11,959 nucleotides of DNA from an uncultured Capnocytophaga sp. (lineage in GTDB: Bacteria; Bacteroidota; Bacteroidia; Flavobacteriales; Flavobacteriaceae): positions 1 to 11,959 of the forward strand of contig CAJZFM010000039.1 in the NCBI GenBank assembly GCA_915070235.1, given 5' to 3'. Under the pieces are notes generated by a model. That model did no database searches and was not told the origin of the DNA. It was given only the letters and a program-made list of their open reading frames with translations. Shown piece by piece: positions 7,275 to 11,959 of the stretch. The position numbers and the translations under genes are program-made. Positions within the stretch are counted from its first letter, which is position 1; every line of letters begins with the position of its first letter.

Positions 7275-7948
7275 ATTTTTGGGATATATTTTTTAATCGC
7301 TGCTTCCAAATAAGGATATACCCTCTCGGTCATAGTGGTTATAAACCATTTGGGTGCTTTTATCATAATTGTCATATTACCACCTTTAGAGTACCAAAGT
7401 CGTATTTTCTCTACCTGCTTAGGGTCTATTTCTCTGATAGTAAAAAAAGTAAGAAAATACAGCTTATCCTTGCATAGTATAAAAAAGGGAAAGAATTTTC
7501 TTAGCCAAGATAAGTTCTTCTGTACCTTGAGCAAATAGTCAAAATCATTATCACTCATCTCCTCCAAAAGCAGGTGTTGTGCTTTAGCATTTCTCTTCAC
7601 TACACAGCTCAATAGGTAATAGCCCCAAAAGAGAAATATAAGAGGAGACAATGCCCAAGTAGCTACCTGCAAAAGCATTTTCTCCTGCACAATATCTAAG
7701 GCAATAAGATAACCAAGAGGGATTATAAATATAAGGGCAAAGAAAATGGCAAGACCATTACAGATATAGCGCTTGTACTTCTCTACTTTCTCCAAATAGC
7801 GCTTACGCTCCACACTTATCGCATGATAAGGTATATAACGGGCTACACGCTGTTCAAAGTCATTCTTGCGAAAGGCTACAAAGTAGAGCAAGGCTCCCAT
7901 TAGCGCATAGTGAAAAGCACTTATCAAAAAGAAAATATCTATATCCAT
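7271..7948 (-). CDS. Three-helix membrane protein of unknown function
   Basis: I do not recognise the family. The 225-residue product has hydrophobic segments at about 4-25, 62-85 and 94-117. The first two are separated by a basic loop (RKNDFEQRVARYIPYHAISVERKRYLEKVEKYKR lies between about 27 and 60). The rest is a soluble C-terminal part of about 105 residues with predicted strands (DKLYFLTFF, KIRLWYSKGGNMTIMIKA) and an amphipathic final helix (TERVYPYLEAAIKKYI). This layout recalls membrane-anchored PH-like proteins, but that is only an impression. The gene overlaps the threonine aldolase start by four bases (ATGA), suggesting coupled translation of the two; no functional link is apparent. 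No convincing promoter could be picked in the 95 bases shared with the divergent gene. Confidence 0.7.
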   Translation of the reverse strand: MDIDIFFLISAFHYALMGALLYFVAFRKNDFEQRVARYIPYHAISVERKRYLEKVEKYKRYICNGLAIFFALIFIIPLGYLIALDIVQEKMLLQVATWALSPLIFLFWGYYLLSCVVKRNAKAQHLLLEEMSDNDFDYLLKVQKNLSWLRKFFPFFILCKDKLYFLTFFTIREIDPKQVEKIRLWYSKGGNMTIMIKAPKWFITTMTERVYPYLEAAIKKYIPKI

Positions 7949-7974
7949 GATATTTTAGCTATTAATATTTTTTG

Positions 7975-7982
7975 TATCTTTG
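7975..7982 (+). promoter_or_regulatory. Possible -7 promoter element of the small secreted protein gene
   Basis: TATCTTTG is the same octamer as in front of the DUF389 gene and fits TAnnTTTG. The -33 position near 7953 is only T-rich, without a clear TTG, so it may be a weak or regulated promoter. The leader to the ATG at 8044 would be about 55 bases. Confidence 0.4.
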
Positions 7983-8043
7983 TTAGACTTTAGTATCCTT
8001 ACCTTGTATTAAGACAGCACATACTTTTTAATCTTCATATCCT

Positions 8044-8484
8044 ATGAAATTTCTCCTATTCCTCATATCATTATTACCTTTATCTGTCAAGGCACAACTA
8101 TTTGAACCTTTGGACAAATTGGGATCACGTGTCGCCTATACTCATACCAATGGCAACCGCAATTTTATTTTTTGGGGTATTTCACTCAATAGTATTGACG
8201 TAGATCCCAGCGGTCTGGCGGCTATTGGGGCTAAGGTATATGCAGGCACCCACATAGGAAAGCCCAACCACTGGCAGCTAATCCCCGAAATAGGTACTGA
8301 CGCTTTCTTTATCTTGCCTGTAGGCGCTGGTGTCTCTGTAAATACGGAGGCCATAACGCCCCGTATAGGTATCTCACTGATTGGAGTTATAGAACTCTAT
8401 TGGGGATATTCCTTCGCTTTCAGAGACGAAACCAGCTTCAAAGGACGTACCTTTTCAGTAATCGTGAATTTGTATGGCTTCTAA
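8044..8484 (+). CDS. Small secreted barrel-like protein of unknown function
   Basis: The 146-residue product starts with a clear signal peptide, MKFLLFLISLLPLSVKAQ, with likely cleavage after A17. The mature part is about 129 residues of alternating hydrophobic and polar residues with many Gly and aromatic positions (NFIFWGISLN, GLAAIGAKVYAG, AFFILPVGAGVSVN, VIELYWGYSFAF). It ends in FSVIVNLYGF, a C-terminal Phe of the kind found on outer-membrane beta-barrels. I do not recognise the family. The general plan resembles the barrel-like protein at 4180-4779, but I see no clear sequence homology. The gene ends in three consecutive in-frame stop codons (TAA TAG TAA, 8482-8490) and is convergent with the Uma2 gene. 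Confidence 0.75.
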   Translation: MKFLLFLISLLPLSVKAQLFEPLDKLGSRVAYTHTNGNRNFIFWGISLNSIDVDPSGLAAIGAKVYAGTHIGKPNHWQLIPEIGTDAFFILPVGAGVSVNTEAITPRIGISLIGVIELYWGYSFAFRDETSFKGRTFSVIVNLYGF

Positions 8485-8495
8485 TAGTAAAGTCA

Positions 8496-9068
8496 TTAAA
8501 AAATCTCCGCCAGATTTATCTGCAAGTCTGGGAATTTCACAGGTGAGATGGTTTCATCTGCAAAGCGTGGCCTAAGTCCTATATAGGTATCTCCTTGTAA
8601 GACAAAGATATCTACTTCCTTATGGTCAGGGCGTACAACCCAGTACTCCCCTACTTTTGCCTCCTCATAGATACTTAATTTCTTACTAAGCTCCTTCTCT
8701 ACATTACTCAGTGAAACAATCTCTACAACCCAATCAGGTGCTCCATAACAGCGCTTACCATCGGCCAATTTCTTAGGGTCACATACCACACATAAGTCAG
8801 GCTGTAGCACTGTATTCTCCTTACCATCAGGTGCAGGAAGCACCACATCAAAAGGAGCTGCGAAAAGCTCACAAGGCTTCCCTTCAAGGTAAGAAAATAT
8901 TTTTACAAAGAGCTTACCTGATATTCGTTGGTGATCAATAGAAGGAGCAGACATCTTAAAGAGTTTTCCCTTTAGGAGTTCTACGCGTTCTTCAAACTTC
9001 CAAAGCAGATATTCTGCATAAGTATATAGCCCATTGATAGGGTCTAACTGATTGATGTTGGTTACCAT
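8496..9068 (-). CDS. Uma2 family (DUF820) nuclease-like protein
   Basis: The 190-residue product belongs to the Uma2/DUF820 family, which has a PD-(D/E)XK nuclease fold; the cellular role of the family is unclear. The expected order of residues is present: E30 in ERVELLKGKL followed by H46; D74 in FDVVLPAP; D91 in VLQPDLCVV; E116 in APDWVVEIVS; K130 before SIYEEAKVGEYWVVRP. All the metal-site positions therefore look intact, and the length is typical. It stands alone, with no methylase, toxin or transposase next to it. Two in-frame stops (TAA TGA, 8493-8498) end it only a few bases from the stops of the convergent gene. An upstream TAACATTTG (9107-9115) is close to a -7 element but has one base too many. 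Confidence 0.9.
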   Translation of the reverse strand: MVTNINQLDPINGLYTYAEYLLWKFEERVELLKGKLFKMSAPSIDHQRISGKLFVKIFSYLEGKPCELFAAPFDVVLPAPDGKENTVLQPDLCVVCDPKKLADGKRCYGAPDWVVEIVSLSNVEKELSKKLSIYEEAKVGEYWVVRPDHKEVDIFVLQGDTYIGLRPRFADETISPVKFPDLQINLAEIF

Positions 9069-9182
9069 AATGGTTTTAAGTTTTAAGTTACTAAATATTT
9101 ATCCCTCAAATGTTATATTTTAGATATTTTCGCCCACTTTATTTGAGTTCATAATAAGTACCTACACTTGCTCCAAGTTGTT

Positions 9183-9242
9183 TAAGTGGTTAGCCCTCAA
9201 TTTCTAATCACTGACAACTAACCACTAATAACTAACCACTAA
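9183..9242. repeat. TTAGTGG / CCACTAA repeat cluster, copy 2, at the leuS 3' end
   Basis: AACTAACCACTAA occurs twice, at 9216-9228 and 9230-9242, one base apart, so the period is 14. A reverse-complement copy TAAGTGGTTAG lies at 9183-9193. Its nine central bases pair perfectly with either direct copy, so leuS mRNA could fold a stem after its stop codon. No T-run follows, so a terminator role is uncertain. The leuS stop (9239-9241) falls inside the repeat, which places TAG in all three minus frames. The unit is the same as in the cluster at 4173-4224. Confidence 0.8.
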
Positions 9243-11959
9243 CTCACTACATTGATAATCCTATTGGGTACTACGATGACCTTTTTAGGAGCTTTACCTT
9301 GTAGTTGTTCTGCGGTCTGAGGGTCAGCAAGGATGGCCTTCTCTATCTCAGCAATTGGCATATCGATAGGGAAAGCACGCTTGAAGCGTACTTTGCCATT
9401 GAACGATACAGGGTATTCCTTGCTGTCTTCCTGCAAATATTGGTCATCATGAGTAGGATAAGGTGCATAAGTGATACTCTGGGTATGCCCCAAGTGTTTC
9501 CAAAGTTCCTCTGCTATATGAGGGGCAAAAGGAGCTATCAGTATGGCCATGGGTTCCAAAATAGCCTTGTGGTGACACTTAAGCGAAGATAACTCATTGA
9601 CACAGATCATAAACTGACTCACAGAGGTATTGAACGAGAAGCTCTGTATATCCTCATTGACTTTCTTAATGGTCTTATGTAGCGCTTTGAGCATCTCAGC
9701 CGTTGGGGTTTCATCGGTTACTTGCCAGCCGCTGTCTGAGAAATACAAGCGCCATAGCTTGCGCAAGAAATTGTACACACCCGAAATACCTGCCGTGTTC
9801 CAAGGTTTGGCTTGTTCCAAAGGACCTAAGAACATTTCGTAGAGGCGCAAAGTATCAGCACCGTATTGCTCGCAAATATCATCAGGGTTTACTACGTTGT
9901 ATTTGGATTTCGACATTTTTTCTACTTCGCGACCTGTGATATACTTGCCATCTTCTTCTAAAATAAATTCAGCATTGGCAAACTCTTTACGCCACGCTTT
10001 AAATTTATCAATATCTAACTCATCAGAAGTATCTTTTAAAAGAGAAACATCTACGTGAATAGGTTGCACCGATTGCCCTTTAATTTGATTTTTAGATACA
10101 AAAGTATTGGTACCTTCTAATCTATACGCAAAGGCACTCATACCCAATATCATCCCTTGATTAATCAGTTTCTTAAAAGGCTCTTCGGTAGGGGCAAAAC
10201 CCCGGTCTTTGAGGAATTTGTTCCAGAAGCGAGAGTATAACAAGTGTCCTGTGGCGTGTTCGCTCCCCCCTACGTAGAGGTCTACGTTTTGCCAGTAATC
10301 TACTATGGCTTTGGTAGGGAAGGTTCCACGTGCGTCTTTTTCCATCATATACTCTAACCAATACCACGAAGAGCCTGCCCAACCTGGCATTGTATTGAGT
10401 TCTAACGGAAATACGGTTTCATTATCAATAAGGTCATTGCTCACTACCTTATGGTTTGCGGTATCCCACGCCCAAGTGGTCGCATTGCCTAATGGCGGGT
10501 TGCCCTCTTCGGTAGGGAGATATTTCTCTACTTCGGGTAGGAGAATAGGGAGGTGCTCCTCGCCTATCATCTGTGGCAAGCCGTTTTCATAGTATACTGG
10601 GAAAGGTTCGCCCCAATAACGCTGACGTGAGAAGACAGCATCGCGGAGACGGTAATTTACTTTGGCTTTGCCTGCTCCTTTGGATTCTAAGGCTGCTAAC
10701 ACTTTGGCAACTGCCTCACCAAAGTTAGTGCAACCATTGAGAATGTCAGAGTTTTGGTAAGTCATTCCCTCTTTGTCGGTAAAGGCGTTTTCCGAAATAT
10801 CTTTATCGAAGATGTTAATCACTTCGGGCATTCCTTTGGCACCCTTGAAGTGTTTGGCAAAGGCATAATCGCGGTCGTCACCAGCAGGCACCGCCATTAC
10901 AGCACCCGTACCATAGCTTGCCAATACATAATCGCCTATCCAGATAGGGATTTGCTTACCGGTAAGTGGGTGGAGGGCATACGCCCCTGTGAAAGCGCCC
11001 GATACAGTTTTGGTATCTGCCATACGGTCGCGCTCTGAACGTTTGGCAGTAGCTGCGATGTAGGCTTCTACCTCAGCGCGTTGTTCCTCAGTAGTGATTT
11101 GCAATACTAAGGGGTGCTCGGGGGCAAGGGTAAGGTAAGTAACACCGAAGAGGGTGTCGGGGCGAGTGGTGAAGACCTCGACTTTGTGCTCGCCTCCGGC
11201 GAGCACAAAGTCGATAGAGGCTCCTACTGATTTTCCTATCCAGTTGCGTTGGCTTTCTTTGATGCTCTCACTCCAATCGATGGTGTCTAAGCCTTGCAAA
11301 AGGCGTTCAGCATAAGCCGTGATGCGCATACTCCATTGGGTCATCTTCTTGCGAATAACAGGGTGACCACCACGTTCGGATACACCATTGACAATTTCAT
11401 CGTTGGCGAGTACAGTTCCTAAGGCAGGACACCAGTTTACTTCGGTTTCTGCCAAGTAGGTAAGTCGGTATTTTAGTAAATGACGTTGTTTGCTTTCAGC
11501 TGTCATTGCGTGCCATTGGGCAGCAGTGAAGGTTGGGGTATCGTCGTCACAGGCAGCATTTACCTTGCTATTGCCTTCTGTTTCAAAGAGAGCGATAAGG
11601 GTTTCAATAGGCTCTGCCTTGTCGGTTGCGTTGTTATACCACGAGTTGAACAACTGTATGAATATCCACTGGGTATGACGATAGTAATCGGGGTCGGAGG
11701 TCTTTACTTCGCGACTCCAATCAAAAGAAAAGCCCATTTTATCTAATTGTTCGCGGTAACGGGCGATATTCTGTGCCGTAGTGAGGGCTGGATGTTGCCC
11801 TGTTTGGATAGCATATTGCTCGGCTGGCAAACCGAAGCTATCATAACCCTGAGGGTGCAACACATTGAACCCTTTGTGACGCTTGTAGCGCGCTACGATG
11901 TCGCTGGCGATATAGCCCAGCGGATGCCCTACGTGTAAGCCCGCTCCTGAGGGGTAAGG
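9239..11959 (-). CDS. leuS: Leucyl-tRNA synthetase, N-terminal end outside window
   Basis: LeuRS charges tRNA-Leu with leucine in the cytoplasm and edits mischarged tRNA. The frame is open to the right edge, with 906 residues visible. The first in-window residues are [17 protein letters not shown], so only some 40 residues are missing; the GTG at 11861-11863 is an internal Val. The class I signatures are HVGH (11924-11935) and KMSKS (9905-9919). The CP1 editing domain has [10 protein letters not shown] and [19 protein letters not shown]; the Asp matching the E. coli catalytic D345 is present (visible residue 361), with Gly in place of the His before it. [15 protein letters not shown] and WYWLEYM fit the family. 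Extra segments lie between the HVGH and NWCPALGT regions and just before KMSKS. The protein ends [18 protein letters not shown] perfect hairpin in the DNA covers residues at the editing-domain entry. Confidence 0.97.
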   Translation of the reverse strand, partial: PYPSGAGLHVGHPLGYIASDIVARYKRHKGFNVLHPQGYDSFGLPAEQYAIQTGQHPALTTAQNIARYREQLDKMGFSFDWSREVKTSDPDYYRHTQWIFIQLFNSWYNNATDKAEPIETLIALFETEGNSKVNAACDDDTPTFTAAQWHAMTAESKQRHLLKYRLTYLAETEVNWCPALGTVLANDEIVNGVSERGGHPVIRKKMTQWSMRITAYAERLLQGLDTIDWSESIKESQRNWIGKSVGASIDFVLAGGEHKVEVFTTRPDTLFGVTYLTLAPEHPLVLQITTEEQRAEVEAYIAATAKRSERDRMADTKTVSGAFTGAYALHPLTGKQIPIWIGDYVLASYGTGAVMAVPAGDDRDYAFAKHFKGAKGMPEVINIFDKDISENAFTDKEGMTYQNSDILNGCTNFGEAVAKVLAALESKGAGKAKVNYRLRDAVFSRQRYWGEPFPVYYENGLPQMIGEEHLPILLPEVEKYLPTEEGNPPLGNATTWAWDTANHKVVSNDLIDNETVFPLELNTMPGWAGSSWYWLEYMMEKDARGTFPTKAIVDYWQNVDLYVGGSEHATGHLLYSRFWNKFLKDRGFAPTEEPFKKLINQGMILGMSAFAYRLEGTNTFVSKNQIKGQSVQPIHVDVSLLKDTSDELDIDKFKAWRKEFANAEFILEEDGKYITGREVEKMSKSKYNVVNPDDICEQYGADTLRLYEMFLGPLEQAKPWNTAGISGVYNFLRKLWRLYFSDSGWQVTDETPTAEMLKALHKTIKKVNEDIQSFSFNTSVSQFMICVNELSSLKCHHKAILEPMAILIAPFAPHIAEELWKHLGHTQSITYAPYPTHDDQYLQEDSKEYPVSFNGKVRFKRAFPIDMPIAEIEKAILADPQTAEQLQGKAPKKVIVVPNRIINVVS
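11178..11214. repeat. Perfect inverted repeat inside leuS (17-base arms, 3-base loop)
   Basis: TCGACTTTGTGCTCGCC (11178-11194), loop TCC, then the exact reverse complement (11198-11214). It is wholly coding: on the minus strand it spells [13 protein letters not shown], with the loop at the Gly-Gly turn between two strands leading into the editing domain. No other inverted repeat in the window approaches this length. Confidence 0.9.

Noticed and set aside
9758..9767. 10-base palindrome CTTGCGCAAG in leuS
   Set aside because: Short palindromes of this size are expected by chance in a window this long, and it lies in conserved coding sequence.
10935..10948. Small inverted repeat in leuS (6-base arms, 2-base loop)
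   Set aside because: Too short to stand out from chance and fully explained by coding sequence.
11861..11863. GTG as a start codon for leuS
   Set aside because: The frame continues upstream with [12 protein letters not shown], which is the essential class I active site, so this codon is an internal Val and the true start is outside the window.
9305..11938. Several plus-strand open frames opposite leuS
   Set aside because: All lie within the uninterrupted leuS frame on the other strand and read as random protein.

Overview
The window reads as chromosomal DNA of a Bacteroidota member, most likely of class Flavobacteriia. A Capnocytophaga-like organism is a reasonable guess but is not proven from sequence alone. 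The clues are: start sites mostly without Shine-Dalgarno sequences; several promoter-like sites of the Bacteroidota type (TTTG, about 20 bases, TAnnTTTG); a lipoprotein with Lys and Glu just after the lipidated Cys; an Ala/Lys tail on S12; and a LeuRS with extra segments of the kind seen in this phylum.

Layout. Positions 1-1431, minus strand: the str operon, rpsL-rpsG-fusA, with fusA running off the left edge and a good promoter in front of rpsL. Positions 1432-1755: a 324-base gap with the rpsL promoter, a stem-loop and a 12-base palindrome. Positions 1756-4779, minus strand: a two-gene cell-envelope unit, made of a small secreted barrel-like protein and a 798-residue lipoprotein with six fibronectin-III-like repeats and a C-terminal DUF1566-type domain. 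Positions 4940-6250, plus strand: a DUF389 membrane protein, divergent from the envelope unit. Positions 6240-7948, minus strand: a translationally coupled pair, a three-helix membrane protein of unknown function and a low-specificity L-threonine aldolase. Positions 8044-8484, plus strand: a small secreted barrel-like protein, convergent with a Uma2-family nuclease-like gene at 8496-9068 (minus). Positions 9239-11959, minus strand: leuS, missing only its N-terminal end beyond the right edge.

Most of this is ordinary housekeeping and envelope content, and I see no complete new defence or mobile system. Two things stand out. First, leuS contains a perfect inverted repeat (17-base arms, 3-base loop) inside its coding sequence, at the entry to the editing domain. 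Second, a short repeat family built on TTAGTGG / CCACTAA sits at the 3' ends of two unrelated genes (the barrel-like gene and leuS). At both places it supplies the gene's stop codon and has stops in every frame, and in one it also appears to have added a 14-residue tail to the protein.
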